DNA from: Saccharomyces uvarum
Taxonomy: Eukaryota > Ascomycota > Saccharomycetes > Saccharomycetales > Saccharomycetaceae
DNA: 64,000 nt
Reading direction: 5' to 3'
Assembly (NCBI GenBank): GCA_947243795.1
Contig: OX365937.1
Coordinates: forward strand, 667,807 to 731,806
Both the position numbers and the translations under genes were made by a program. Each line of letters starts with the position of its first letter. The first letter of the stretch is position 1. The notes below the pieces were generated by a model. The model was not told where the DNA came from and ran no database searches. It was given only the letters and a program-made list of their open reading frames with translations. Of the stretch, positions 1 through 9,847 are shown one piece after another.

Positions 1-2185
1 ACCAAATGACAGCAGCAGAGGCACACACCAAAAACACTGCATATGGTTTGACGTAAATCTTGGGGTTCTTTTCATAAGGTGTACCTGGAACATCTTCATC
101 CTTTTCCAGATTCAAAGATTTGCAATTACTGAAGATAACCTCCCATAATGCCCCCGAAAATAAACAAGCAATTAAATGAGCTGGTAAGTAATGATGCAAA
201 AACTTTTGACGAGCCATCAAAAAGAAAGGGAAATAGTGACAACACCAGGAGATGAAGAAAAACATCAATGGCCCATATAACTTCTCTCTTGTTATCTTGT
301 TTAAAGCATAGTAACCACGATGTCTTGTAAGCAAATCGGCCATGATAATGCCGACGAAAACGGCCAATGAAATAACTTGGAACCACCACCCAATAATGTT
401 ACCGATGAAATATATTTGTTTCTTCTCATCACCATTAGTCCAGAACGAAACACCGCTTAAACTACCGGGCCAACTGTATGGTTCAGAGGCAAATGGATGC
501 TCCGACGACAGTTTATTGTTGTGCTCGAACATGGATTTTTGAGTTTCGATCCATTTCTTCAAAAACGGTAATGGCTTTACAACCTTTGGAACATATACCT
601 TTCTGTCTTCATCCAAGTTAATGATTTCATCGACAGCCCAGTTATTTGAAGGGTCAGTGACTTTCTTGTTACCGTTAACCTCCTGTTGTTGGAACCCCCA
701 ATCAGGCAATAGTTCGTCATTGTGTGTCCACAAGGCCACAGAGGTGTCAACATGGAAAAGTCTGAAATAAACAGTTTTACTTTTCAAGATATGGCCCTCA
801 TCTGATTTCTTTAACGGTTGGAAAGTAAACAGAGTTTCCGGATATGACTCTCCGTCACCTTCTTCTAATGATACAGCGGTCACTTCTTCATTGGTAGGGT
901 AGAAAGGTGAAGCGACATCGTGGGCTAACAAGTAGGTGTCGGTGGCTACATGTCTTAATCTGACATGCTGGTTCAAGAGAACCGCTTGGCCTTTCCCGAT
1001 ATCACTGTCACGTGGTGGTAACACCTCCCACTGGTTATTAAAGTCAGGGTGTGCATAACCAGTCACTTGCTGGCCAGCAGATGAGATACGACCATCTTCA
1101 TAACGTTGTGGATAATGTGCCAAGTGTGAGTGTAAGAACACGTCTGTATCCTGGTGTTTAAGAGTAATGATGTCGAAGTAGTTAACTACCTTTGCGTCAA
1201 TACTTAATGGAGAGTCATACAATGTTTCTTGGAATTCCGCAGACATAAACGCATCGCCCGGGCCTGAAGTATTCAATACGGTGAAATGAACCCAGAACCA
1301 AAACAAATAAATCAAAAATGGGATCAACACAAGGCCGTTTAGCCTTTTGCTGAAATGTTTCATAAACAATCTTAAAGACAAACCCGCCTTGATATCCAAT
1401 AATTGCCACAGGTTTACTACGACGGCAAAACCAATAGCAGCGTAAGTCATAACACCAACATATTTTGTGGAAATGACGAACGACAAAGACAAACCAGTAG
1501 CATGCAACCAAATATACCAACTCCAGGTGAATGGTTGGCGCAGTTGGCACTTGTAGAAACGGACATAGCAGTACATAGTAGCAGCAATGGAAATGATCAA
1601 AATAGCATCCAGAAGAATCAATCTTGTTTCTGTAACGTGGGCGGTATCGATTGCAACCAAAAGGGATGCAAACGCGCATGTCATAGCCTTAAAGTTCAAT
1701 TCTTTCAAAGTGTTAAACATGATTGGTACGGTCAAAGTACCCAAAATGGCATTAAAAGAACGGTATGCTACATATGGGGCTGGATGAGTTTCGTAACTGT
1801 ATCCAATCTCATCAAATTTGAAAGAACCGTTATAACCACATAACCAACCAATGAAACCAATCATCATCTTAGCAAATGGGGGATGAACATCAAAGAAATA
1901 AGACCTTTCCAAATAATAAGATGCAAACTTCCCGAAATGTACTTCATCAAAAACAACTTCTTTAGGATACCAAATCTTATAAAATCTAGCAGCAAAGGCA
2001 ATCAAAGTAACCACAGTAACCAAGACACTGTAACGAGATTGTGACTCGGGCAATGGTTGTAACAGCCAGTGTTCTGAAATTTGTTCACATTTTGATGCAC
2101 CCTTTGTGTATTTCAACAGGGGATCATCTACGTCCCCAGTGGGAGGCGAGGACTTTCCGTGGATACGTTTCTTGGGCACAGACAT
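1..2185 (-). CDS. PMT4: Protein O-mannosyltransferase PMT4 (3' end cut by window)
   Basis: The minus strand is open from the ATG at 2183-2185 to the left edge, about 728 of an expected 762 residues, so the C-terminus lies outside the window. The product transfers mannose from dolichyl-phosphate mannose to Ser/Thr of proteins in the ER, acting mainly on membrane-anchored substrates. The N-terminus begins MSVPKKR and is followed by the conserved KEVVFDEVHFGKFASYY segment of the first lumenal loop (catalytic Asp-Glu pair), by several hydrophobic membrane segments, and by the lumenal MIR region with HLAHYPQRYEDG. The reading is highly similar to S. cerevisiae Pmt4 throughout. It is divergent with MGM101 across about 246 bp. 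Confidence 0.96.
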   Translation of the reverse strand, partial: MSVPKKRIHGKSSPPTGDVDDPLLKYTKGASKCEQISEHWLLQPLPESQSRYSVLVTVVTLIAFAARFYKIWYPKEVVFDEVHFGKFASYYLERSYFFDVHPPFAKMMIGFIGWLCGYNGSFKFDEIGYSYETHPAPYVAYRSFNAILGTLTVPIMFNTLKELNFKAMTCAFASLLVAIDTAHVTETRLILLDAILIISIAATMYCYVRFYKCQLRQPFTWSWYIWLHATGLSLSFVISTKYVGVMTYAAIGFAVVVNLWQLLDIKAGLSLRLFMKHFSKRLNGLVLIPFLIYLFWFWVHFTVLNTSGPGDAFMSAEFQETLYDSPLSIDAKVVNYFDIITLKHQDTDVFLHSHLAHYPQRYEDGRISSAGQQVTGYAHPDFNNQWEVLPPRDSDIGKGQAVLLNQHVRLRHVATDTYLLAHDVASPFYPTNEEVTAVSLEEGDGESYPETLFTFQPLKKSDEGHILKSKTVYFRLFHVDTSVALWTHNDELLPDWGFQQQEVNGNKKVTDPSNNWAVDEIINLDEDRKVYVPKVVKPLPFLKKWIETQKSMFEHNNKLSSEHPFASEPYSWPGSLSGVSFWTNGDEKKQIYFIGNIIGWWFQVISLAVFVGIIMADLLTRHRGYYALNKITREKLYGPLMFFFISWCCHYFPFFLMARQKFLHHYLPAHLIACLFSGALWEVIFSNCKSLNLEKDEDVPGTPYEKNPKIYVKPYAVFLVCASAAVIW

Positions 2186-2431
2186 CTGTACTGCTGTGGA
2201 TTTTGGCAAGAGTTCACTGGGATGTTGTACTGTTCTTTTTACTATACTAAATATCGAAAAGTTTCAAAATGATTATGTTCGAAAAAGCGCGTTTCAATAT
2301 ACGTATTTGATTTTTTTTTTAGACAAAATAAAGGAATATTATCACGAAAATCATGAAGAGATGAACAGAAGCAGAGAAACCAAAAATTGTGAAGGTAAAA
2401 AGGAGTAGCGAAGTGGGTCAGAGATCAGTCC

Positions 2432-3247
2432 ATGATGAGAAATATTCTGAGAATCAGAGGATACGTGTCGCACGTTGCTCAGGTTTGCCAAGTGAGAACC
2501 GCTGCGAGTAGCGCAGCGACTACAGCAGCAGGGTCAGCTGGAGTAGTAAAGAAAAGTTACAATAGTACAGAAACCAAACCTGCGTTTGCAACAAAACCGG
2601 AGGCTAGCAATGGGAACAGCATGAAGGAATATTCGGGTAGTCTCAACTCCAAACTCGAGGGCACACCTTTGGAAGCCCGCAGCACGCCCAATAACACCGT
2701 GAACAGTAGTCATAAGCCGGTCAGGGAAGAAATTGACTGGTACACTTCATGGTATGGGCTAGGTATGAAGCCATTCGAACCGCAAGTGCAGAAGGAATTG
2801 GTTCAACCTTTGGAACCTAAGGACATCGAAGTCAAACCAGACGGGTTGATTTACCTGCCTGAGATTAAATACCGTAGGATTCTGAACAGGGCATTCGGAG
2901 CAGGCGGCTGGGGGTTGGTTCCCAGATCGGAAACTATAGTGACGTCCAAGTTGGTGACCAGAGAGTACGGTCTTATTTGCCACGGCCAATTAATCAGTGT
3001 GGCCAGAGGTGAGCAGGACTATTTTAACGAATCCGGTATACCAACCGCCACAGAAGGTTGTAAGAGTAACGCCTTGATGAGATGTTGCAAGGATCTCGGT
3101 GTCGGGTCTGAATTGTGGGATCCTGTTTTCATAAAAAAGTTCAAAGTCGAACATTGCACTGAGAAGTTTGTCGAGCATGTTACCACCAAGAGGAAGAAGA
3201 AGATTTGGCTAAGAAAGGACAGACAGGTTGAATACCCTTATAAATAG
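2432..3247 (+). CDS. MGM101: Mitochondrial nucleoid recombination protein MGM101
   Basis: A 271-residue protein, against 269 in S. cerevisiae. Mgm101 is a Rad52-like single-strand annealing protein of mitochondrial nucleoids, needed for mtDNA maintenance and repair. The first 30 or so residues are basic and lack acidic residues, as in a mitochondrial presequence. A variable Ser/Thr-rich linker follows, then the conserved core from about residue 98 ([16 protein letters not shown]) through [12 protein letters not shown] and the paired cysteines of LMRCCKDLG, ending in a basic tail ([19 protein letters not shown]). Two ATGs are adjacent (2432 and 2435); the second may be the real start because the S. 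cerevisiae protein has a single Met here. It converges on RPS4A. Confidence 0.96.
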   Translation: MMRNILRIRGYVSHVAQVCQVRTAASSAATTAAGSAGVVKKSYNSTETKPAFATKPEASNGNSMKEYSGSLNSKLEGTPLEARSTPNNTVNSSHKPVREEIDWYTSWYGLGMKPFEPQVQKELVQPLEPKDIEVKPDGLIYLPEIKYRRILNRAFGAGGWGLVPRSETIVTSKLVTREYGLICHGQLISVARGEQDYFNESGIPTATEGCKSNALMRCCKDLGVGSELWDPVFIKKFKVEHCTEKFVEHVTTKRKKKIWLRKDRQVEYPYK

Positions 3248-3477
3248 TCAGCGTGCACACCACATAAACTAATGTAAGTAAGTATATATATTCTAATGTA
3301 ACACCGCATAAGTATGACAGAAAGCATATGTATCAATTTTTGGATGATATCACAGGACACGCGATGCACTACCACTCTGGTGAAAGAGAAGGATAGATAG
3401 TGTTGTTTTAAATTCAATTTCTAATAAACATTAATGGAGATATACAAAAGAAGAAAGTAATTAAGTTGTTATGAAAT

Positions 3478-4606
3478 TTATAAACCTTGTTGAGCTCTTC
3501 TTCTGTCACGTTCTTCAGCAATAGACAACTTGATACCCTTACCCTTTGGCAAAGAGATGTATGGCTTACCTTGTTCACCAATGACGAAAACGTTGTTTAA
3601 TCTGGTGACGAAAGTGTTGTCCAAGGAGTCCTTGATGTGAACCAAGTCGAAACCACCATCGTGTCTTTCCTTGTGAACAATGGTACCGATACGACCCAAG
3701 TTACGACCACCGGTAACGTAAACTAGCTTACCAGCGTCGAACTTGATGAAATCAGTGATCTTACCAGAGGCCAAATCGATCTTGACGGTGTCATTGACCT
3801 TGATGTTTGGGTCTGGGTATCTTAGAGTTCTACCATCGTGGGTGACAACGTATGGAACACCCTTCTTACCTAATTGGACCTTCTTGACCTTACCCAATTT
3901 GTAAGAGGCTTCTTCTTCGGTGATACGGTGGACGGCAAATCTACCCTTGACGTCGTAGACCAATCTGAAGTTTTCGTTGGTGGCATCTAGAGTGATGACA
4001 TCCATGAAACCAGCTGGGTAGGTGGTGTCGGTTCTGACCTTACCGTCGACTTTGACGTGACGTTGCATCAAGATGGCCTTGACTTCACGACCGTTCAAAG
4101 CATACTTTAATCTGTTTCTTAAGAAGACAATCAATGGCAAAGATTCACGCAATTTGTGTGGACCAGCAGATGGTCTTGGGGCGTAACAACCGGACAACTT
4201 GTCCAATAACCAATGGTGTGGAGCTGCTAATCTCTTTAGATGCTTCTTTCTGCGTGGAAAAAATGAAAAAAAAGGACAAAACGTACGTACATATTATGCA
4301 GGGACATGATAATACAGATACATACATTTTGCGTTTTCATCGTGCTTGTTAGTAAATCATTGCTCATACAATAATTAGTACAACCCAGGGATGTTCCGAT
4401 AGGAAAAAAGACAGTACCGCTGCAGTGAGTAGGCAGGGAGGGAAGCCTGTGTTATGATTCCGTGTAGTGATTTAATTTATTTTATTTCATTCTATTTCCC
4501 TTTCCTTGGTCCATGCTTCGTGTGCTCCTCCTAGTCCAGTTTCATTTACATCCTGGCGTAATCGTAGTAAAATAGTTCATAGTCAAACATACGGTCCTCT
4601 AGCCAT
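3478..4606 (-). CDS. RPS4A: 40S ribosomal protein eS4 (spliced)
   Basis: Exon 1 is 14 nt (4593-4606, encoding MARG plus two bases of the Pro codon) and exon 2 is 3478-4249. Joined they give exactly 261 residues, the eS4 length. The product is a small-subunit ribosomal protein with S4, KOW and eS4 central domains. The sequence is almost identical to the S. cerevisiae protein, including the C-terminal [11 protein letters not shown]. Splice signals are canonical (see the intron entry). Codon use is strongly biased, as expected for a very highly expressed gene. Rap1-type sites lie about 380-420 bp upstream of the ATG. Confidence 0.97.
4250..4592 (-). other. RPS4A: RPS4A intron
   Basis: On the minus strand the intron starts with GTATGT (complement of 4587-4592), has a perfect TACTAAC branch point (complement of 4348-4354), and ends in CAG (complement of 4250-4252). 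At 343 nt it is longer than the roughly 256 nt I recall for S. cerevisiae RPS4A. The 14-nt first exon is typical of ribosomal-protein gene structure in this genus. Confidence 0.95.
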
Positions 4607-5818
4607 CTTTGCGTATAGATTCTTTGGTTTGTTTGGGGAAGAAAAGTCACTGTTCAAGAAAGTTTTTTAACGATAGATTGAATTATAGTATAATTTTTAA
4701 TATACTACTGTAGCACGAATCTTGGCGACATCCTTTGAAATTTCAATACCGCTTACACGGGGGTGGGTGAGAGACGCTGGGCAGCTCAGCCCAGCCCAGC
4801 CTGCTCTCCCACGGTCTCCGTCCTACTGCCGCTCTCTCTGTTTCTTCCAGCGGGAGCCGGTCCCCTTCCCCCCCCCATGGTACCGCAACCAAAAAAAAAA
4901 AACAACCAACGAACGCAAACGCGAACGCAAACGCGAGAGATGAAAATAAAAAAAGAATAAAATAAAATAAAATAAAAGGTACACAGAATGTACGGATGCA
5001 TCAAACACTCCGCGGATGCATGGGTGGACAACACAACCCCCGGTCCCCGGACTCGCAAAACAACATTGTTTATTTTCTGCTGACCGGAACAAAAGATAAC
5101 GAAAAAAAGACCCGCAACCAGGACTTTTTACAAAACGGACAAACAAGCAGCACAACATTGAAATACGGATTACTCACTACCGCCAAGGCAGACCCGACCA
5201 CGAGGTGTAAGTCACGTCACCATGACTAATGGATGTGTCGACAGCAGGCCCGCAGGCCCGCAGGACGACGGCCGCCTGCTGACAAAGAATAACACGTGAA
5301 AGGCGTAAACGACCGCACTGCAGTGACTGCCGGGTGACCACCGGGAAAGGCAGCCCGGAACAGTGCAGAACGCGGCCTGCAGCGAGTCTCTTGCTCGAGG
5401 ATTGGGACCTGGGACCTGTCCCCGATGCAGCACAGAAGAACAGCAGCCCAAAAGCTTCGGTTCCAGAGAAGAGGGTGGGAAAAAGCGTAAAAAAAACCGG
5501 AAAACATGATGGTGCGGGCGTTTGTAAGCGACGGCCCGTGCGGAGCCGCCCATGGTTTGGTATTTGTTCACTCCTACAGCCCAAACTTTGTCGCTGAAAA
5601 AGGCGTCACACAACACAATGTCAAAGCTGGATCTGCAAATCCTGGGACATATATCTCCAGAACGGGTTCTGTTCTCCTCTTCGCGTGGAAAGTATATAGG
5701 ACAGGCAGTTCAGCGCTGACGGTCCGCGAACATGCGCGGTTTATATATATTGGCAGGTAATATGGAGGCCAGTGTGTGTGTGTGTGTGTCTGTCGCGGGC
5801 GTGCCCACGCATAGAGCC
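4607..5818. other. Divergent RPS4A/HMS2 intergenic region
   Basis: About 1.2 kb without a gene. It holds the RPS4A promoter with Rap1 sites, a poly-A tract near 4891, a short GCAAACGCGAAC tandem (4913-4935), an (AAAAT)n microsatellite (about 4955-4977), a GC-rich HMS2-proximal part, and a (GT)n run at 5771-5789 just upstream of the HMS2 start. The small open frames here overlap on both strands and look like chance. Confidence 0.75.
4988..5028. promoter_or_regulatory. Two Rap1-type (RPG box) sites for RPS4A
   Basis: The complement of 4988-5000 reads TGCATCCGTACAT, a classic RPG-box form of the Rap1 site. The complement of 5018-5028 reads TCCACCCATGCA-like, a second match about 30 bp away. A tandem pair 380-420 bp upstream of the ATG is the usual layout of Rap1-driven ribosomal-protein promoters. 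Confidence 0.75.
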
Positions 5819-6892
5819 ATGGACGCAACCTCGACGATGGAGCTGTCTGATGTCTTCGTGAGCGAGCTGTTCCAGCTGCTGCAGAGCAACGCGTACTCGG
5901 ATATAATCCAGTGGTCGCCTGACGGCAGCAGGTTTGTCATCTGGAACGCAAACCAGTTCACAAAGGTTATCCTCAAGAGGTTTTTTCCCAGTTTGCCGAG
6001 CTTCGCGTCGTTCGTGCGGCAGTTGAGCAAGTATGAGTTTCAGAAGACCGAGCGGTTGCATTGCAAAGAGTTTTTCAACGCCCACTTCCATAGAGATAAC
6101 CTTGCAGGTCTGCCCTTGGTCAAGACACGCAAGTCCCCCCCACGCAAGAAACCGTCCAAGGCGTGTGCTTACCGCTGGGAACCTTACAAAGTGAACTCCA
6201 TCCTCAGCAAAGCCGTCGGTAAGCCGTCGTTCGAAAAACTGGCGAAAAACGTCGATACACTGCAGGGCAATCTCGATGAGCTCACCTCGACGAACGCAGA
6301 GAGCATGCGGATTATAAAAGAGATCAATGCGAGCTTGCAGACACTCTCACACCACCAGTTCCATGCCTACCAGATGGCCAATTTTCTGCAAGCGAACTTC
6401 GAAGCCATCAGGAATGCCGCTTCGCAGGCCTCGTGCGGACCACCGTCGCAGCCGCCGCAGCCGCCGCAGCCGCAGCAATGGCAAGACCCAAAGCGCCACC
6501 GCTTACTGCTGCTGATAGCGGACCATTGCGACATATCGAAAACGCCCCTAGTGCGCTTGCTCAAGTCCATGAACTGCTCCATTGACATAGCCACCCAGTG
6601 GCACCCGCTGCTGAACCTCGACGCATACGACCTGCTTTTCGTCGCCGTGTCCCCGTACATGCCGGAAGACCAGATCATCTACTTCAAGAAACTGCGGAAC
6701 CTGCTGCCCAGCTTCCCCATAGTCGGCGTCATGAACAACCTCGTCTCCGGCCTCGACACAAGCAATACCCCCTCAAACTACTCCCGCCACTACTGTAACA
6801 ATTTTCTGCGATTGGGCTTCAACGACATCCTGGTGAGCCCCTTCACTCCAACCCAGCTCACAACCCTCCTCTCCAAACATCTTCCCACCTGA
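5819..6892 (+). CDS. HMS2: HSF-type transcription factor HMS2
   Basis: Starting at the ATG at 5819 gives 357 residues, close to the 358 of S. cerevisiae Hms2; the frame is open 29 codons further up but that part is low-complexity (GT repeat). Residues about 10-100 form an HSF-type DNA-binding domain ([35 protein letters not shown]). A coiled-coil-like segment follows (about 140-190), then a Pro/Gln stretch ([11 protein letters not shown]), then a C-terminal receiver-like fold ([20 protein letters not shown]). The receiver carries YDLLFVAVS where Skn7 has its phosphoacceptor Asp, so it is probably not phosphorylated there. Hms2 is linked to pseudohyphal growth. Confidence 0.93.
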   Translation: MDATSTMELSDVFVSELFQLLQSNAYSDIIQWSPDGSRFVIWNANQFTKVILKRFFPSLPSFASFVRQLSKYEFQKTERLHCKEFFNAHFHRDNLAGLPLVKTRKSPPRKKPSKACAYRWEPYKVNSILSKAVGKPSFEKLAKNVDTLQGNLDELTSTNAESMRIIKEINASLQTLSHHQFHAYQMANFLQANFEAIRNAASQASCGPPSQPPQPPQPQQWQDPKRHRLLLLIADHCDISKTPLVRLLKSMNCSIDIATQWHPLLNLDAYDLLFVAVSPYMPEDQIIYFKKLRNLLPSFPIVGVMNNLVSGLDTSNTPSNYSRHYCNNFLRLGFNDILVSPFTPTQLTTLLSKHLPT

Positions 6893-6962
6893 ACCCGACC
6901 GTCCCGCAGAGCCGCGTACCATCGTCTGGTATACCATTGTATACGTATATAACACTTTTCTT

Positions 6963-6978
6963 CCCCCCCCCCCCCCCC
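6963..6978 (+). repeat. Homopolymer C16 tract 3' of HMS2
   Basis: Sixteen consecutive C residues lie 70 bp after the HMS2 stop, in a pyrimidine-rich stretch. The complementary strand is a G16 run that could form G-quadruplex structure. The exact length of such runs is error-prone in sequencing. Confidence 0.9.
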
Positions 6979-7370
6979 TTTCACCACCCAAGGTCCAACG
7001 TCGCATTGGCCTCTGCTCCATCTTGCAAACGGCGTTCTACCTCCGCTTTCGGGTGCCACTTAATCTTTTTTTCCCCTCTGCCTGGTCCTTCTTTTCCTCT
7101 TTGATACTCACTCTTGTTATCTAATCTGTAGATTGACTCTTTTTCCTTTCGCGTCGTTCTTCTAAGTCCGTTTAGGGTCAACAAAAACGAAAGTAATAGG
7201 CAGAATAAAGAGCCGTGTACAAGCTACAAGATAGCTATATTGAGGCAGGAGTGGCAGATATAAACCTACAACAATACTCAATTAATTTTCTATAACTTCT
7301 TCTCTTTGAGCATCCGTAAAACCTTCGTATTCAGAAACGAAAAAGAACATCTCTACACACTTGAAATACA

Positions 7371-8501
7371 ATGACCTTAGCACCCTTAGATGCCTCCAAA
7401 GTCAAGATTACCACCACCGAACATCCATCGGAGCCAAAACCAAACGATCAGCTGGTCTTCGGTAGAAGCTTCACCGACCACATGCTAACTGTGGAGTGGA
7501 CCGCGGAAAAGGGGTGGGACGTCCCGGAGATCAAGCCCTACCAGAATCTGTCGCTGGACCCATCCGCGTTCGTGTTCCATTATGCCTTCGAGCTGTTCGA
7601 AGGTATGAAGGCTTACAGAACCGTTGATAATAAAATCACAATGTTCCGCCCAGACATGAACATGAAGCGTATGAACAAGTCTGCCGCACGCATTTGTCTG
7701 CCAGCTTTCGACTCGGAGCAGTTGATTACCTTGATTGCAAAGCTGATCCAACAAGATAAATATTTGGTTCCGGAAGGCAACGGCTACTCCTTATACATCA
7801 GACCGACTATGATTGGCACTACCGTCGGCCTGGGTGTCTCCGCGCCAGACAAAGCATTGCTATATGTCATTTGTTCCCCTGTGGGCCCTTACTACAAGAC
7901 CGGCTTCAAAGCGGTTAAATTGGAAGCCACTGATTACGCCACAAGAGCTTGGCCAGGTGGCTGCGGTGACAAGAAATTGGGCGCCAACTATTCTCCTTGC
8001 GTCCTACCACAATTGCAGGCTGCTTCAAGAGGTTACCATCAGAACTTGTGGCTGTTTGGCCCAGAAAATAATATCACTGAAGTAGGCACCATGAACGCAT
8101 TCTTCGTATTCAAAGACACCGAAACGGGCAAGAAGGAACTGGTCACTGCCCCATTGGACGGCACCATTCTGGAAGGTGTCACTAGAGATTCCATATTAAC
8201 TCTCGCCAGAGAAAGGCTTGACCCAGCTGAATGGACTATTAGTGAACGCTACTGCTCCATAAGCGAAGTCGCTGAGAAATCTAAGAAGGGTGAACTGCTA
8301 GAGGCTTTCGGTTCTGGTACAGCCGCCATCGTTTCCCCCATCAAAGAAATCGGCTGGAAGACTGAACATATCAACGTTCCAATCACGGCCGGCGAGCAAA
8401 CGGGACCATTGACCAAGCAGGTTGCCCAATGGATTAGCCAAATCCAATACGGTGAAGTCGAACATGGCAATTGGTCAAGAGTCATCACCGATTTGAACTG
8501 A
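7371..8501 (+). CDS. BAT2: Cytosolic branched-chain amino acid aminotransferase BAT2
   Basis: 376 residues, the same length as S. cerevisiae Bat2. This PLP fold-type IV aminotransferase interconverts Leu, Ile and Val with their 2-keto acids in the cytosol and feeds fusel-alcohol formation. The PLP lysine is in GGCGDKKLGANY (about K202); the class IV signature is in the ENNITEVGTMNAFFVF region (about 231-247) and the cofactor-phosphate loop in EAFGSGTAAIVSP. There is no mitochondrial presequence, which separates it from BAT1. A TGACTC half-site for Gcn4 lies at 7134-7139. The 3' flank of this gene is duplicated 9 kb downstream. Confidence 0.97.
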   Translation: MTLAPLDASKVKITTTEHPSEPKPNDQLVFGRSFTDHMLTVEWTAEKGWDVPEIKPYQNLSLDPSAFVFHYAFELFEGMKAYRTVDNKITMFRPDMNMKRMNKSAARICLPAFDSEQLITLIAKLIQQDKYLVPEGNGYSLYIRPTMIGTTVGLGVSAPDKALLYVICSPVGPYYKTGFKAVKLEATDYATRAWPGGCGDKKLGANYSPCVLPQLQAASRGYHQNLWLFGPENNITEVGTMNAFFVFKDTETGKKELVTAPLDGTILEGVTRDSILTLARERLDPAEWTISERYCSISEVAEKSKKGELLEAFGSGTAAIVSPIKEIGWKTEHINVPITAGEQTGPLTKQVAQWISQIQYGEVEHGNWSRVITDLN

Positions 8502-8540
8502 AGTATTGCTACATCAAACCATAAAAAAAAAAGCAAAAAC

Positions 8541-8763
8541 CAAAGCACTCTCTTTCTCATTCGCCTGGCTCGGAAAAGACAGAAGCATTCTTTTTCATAT
8601 TCTCTCTATATATTGCCGGAGGTTACTAATCATCCAATGTAATATATACCTTAATCAGCAGCACTTCTTATTCACTAGATATCCAGCACCAAGACACCGT
8701 AAGCAAAGTGTCTTGTCGCCATATATCCCGGATCCTGCAATGTGCACTTAGCCAGGACTTGTT
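8541..8763 (+). repeat. BAT2 3' flank, copy 1 of a 223-bp direct repeat
   Basis: This stretch recurs with few changes at 17515-17739, directly upstream of YJR149W. In S. cerevisiae BAT2 and YJR149W are neighbours, so copy 2 looks like the original BAT2-YJR149W junction and the interval between the copies looks inserted or duplicated. Confidence 0.9.
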
Positions 8764-8995
8764 GCGTTTTGGCCCGTTTGTTTGTATAACAACTGTTGTC
8801 TGCAAATGATGCTAGTATAAAGCCCGCGGACGTCTTTACACGATACAAAAAAACTCGTAGTGACTTCGAAAGATTACAAACTAAATTACGGTTTTTGGAA
8901 TTCAATTATATACCTATTTATATCTTATAGATCAAAAGTCCAATTCCAACAGTTTTACAATAATTTATACAATTGCGAGGGTATTACTGCACACA

Positions 8996-9847
8996 TTATA
9001 ATAAAGCAGCGGCACCAGCAATGATAGCAGCACCTAAAACGTTTCCATTACCGAACTTGTGGGCACCGTTCGAGTTAACATTAATAGCATGAGAAGCAGA
9101 TGAAGCGGCCGTGGTGATTGAAGAAGTCCCATTGGTACCAGTCTTGGACGAAGAGCTCACAGTGCAACCACTCTTGCAGCTAGTGACGGTAGCGTTAACA
9201 GTCGAGGCATTAGTGGCTGTCAAAGTTGCATTTTGTCCATATACAACGGATGTAATTCCACTGTTGGTAACACTGCTGGAAGCTTCCTTGGTACTCTGAG
9301 TAACAGCTGAAGAGATTGAGGCAGAAGCTGCAGAAGTAGGGTTAACGGAGGATTGTGGAGCTGAGGTAGCAGCTTCACTTGATGAAGTAACTTCAGCAGA
9401 AGAGGCAGTAGTCTCAGCGGAAGAGGCAGTAGTCTCAGCGGAAGAGGCAGTAGTCTCAGCGGAAGTGGCGGAGGTAGATGTTGGTAAAGCAGTGTAAATA
9501 CCGTCGTCCGAAAGCGCTTGAGCAATGGCAGCCTTTAATCTGGTAGAGTACCATGGAACACCAGTAATCATTCTAGTGACTTCGTCTCCAGAAATACCGG
9601 TCAACATGGTAGTGAATTCACCATAATTGAAAACAGCGCTGGCAACTTCTGCCGGGTATGTTTCAGTTGGGTGCTGACCCTGGAAAGAGTAGTAGTCGAC
9701 TAGATGGGCCCTGATATCAGAAACATAAACAGCCAATTCAATTAAATTAACTCTTTCGTCATATGGAGATAGAGTAGTGGTTGCGGAAGTAGCGGCGGCA
9801 CTTGTCGCTAGTGCAAGGGCGGTAGCTGCTGTGCTTATCTTAACCAT
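8996..9847 (-). CDS. DAN1: DAN1-type GPI cell-wall mannoprotein
   Basis: 283 residues (S. cerevisiae Dan1 is about 298). The protein is a covalently linked wall mannoprotein of the SRP1/TIP1 (DAN/TIR/PAU) family made in anaerobic cells. Residues 1-20 are a signal peptide; about 25-120 are the PAU-like domain ([42 protein letters not shown]). A Ser/Thr/Ala-rich spacer with an ASSAETT repeat follows, then a [13 protein letters not shown] segment, and a hydrophobic GPI signal ([17 protein letters not shown]). It lies upstream of YJR149W rather than between YJR149W and DAN4 as in S. cerevisiae, so it may be an extra DAN paralogue. The upstream 1.4 kb is homologous to that of DAN4. Confidence 0.88.
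   Translation of the reverse strand: MVKISTAATALALATSAAATSATTTLSPYDERVNLIELAVYVSDIRAHLVDYYSFQGQHPTETYPAEVASAVFNYGEFTTMLTGISGDEVTRMITGVPWYSTRLKAAIAQALSDDGIYTALPTSTSATSAETTASSAETTASSAETTASSAEVTSSSEAATSAPQSSVNPTSAASASISSAVTQSTKEASSSVTNSGITSVVYGQNATLTATNASTVNATVTSCKSGCTVSSSSKTGTNGTSSITTAASSASHAINVNSNGAHKFGNGNVLGAAIIAGAAALL

Noticed and set aside
1215-1843. Open frames of about 150 codons on both strands around 1.2-1.8 kb
   Set aside because: They lie inside PMT4 in wrong frames.
5177-5616. Overlapping minus and plus frames upstream of HMS2
   Set aside because: Several frames overlap in a GC-rich promoter with no recognisable domain.
5732-5818. 29-codon upstream in-frame extension of HMS2
   Set aside because: It crosses a GT microsatellite giving VCVCVSV, and starting at 5819 gives almost the known Hms2 length.
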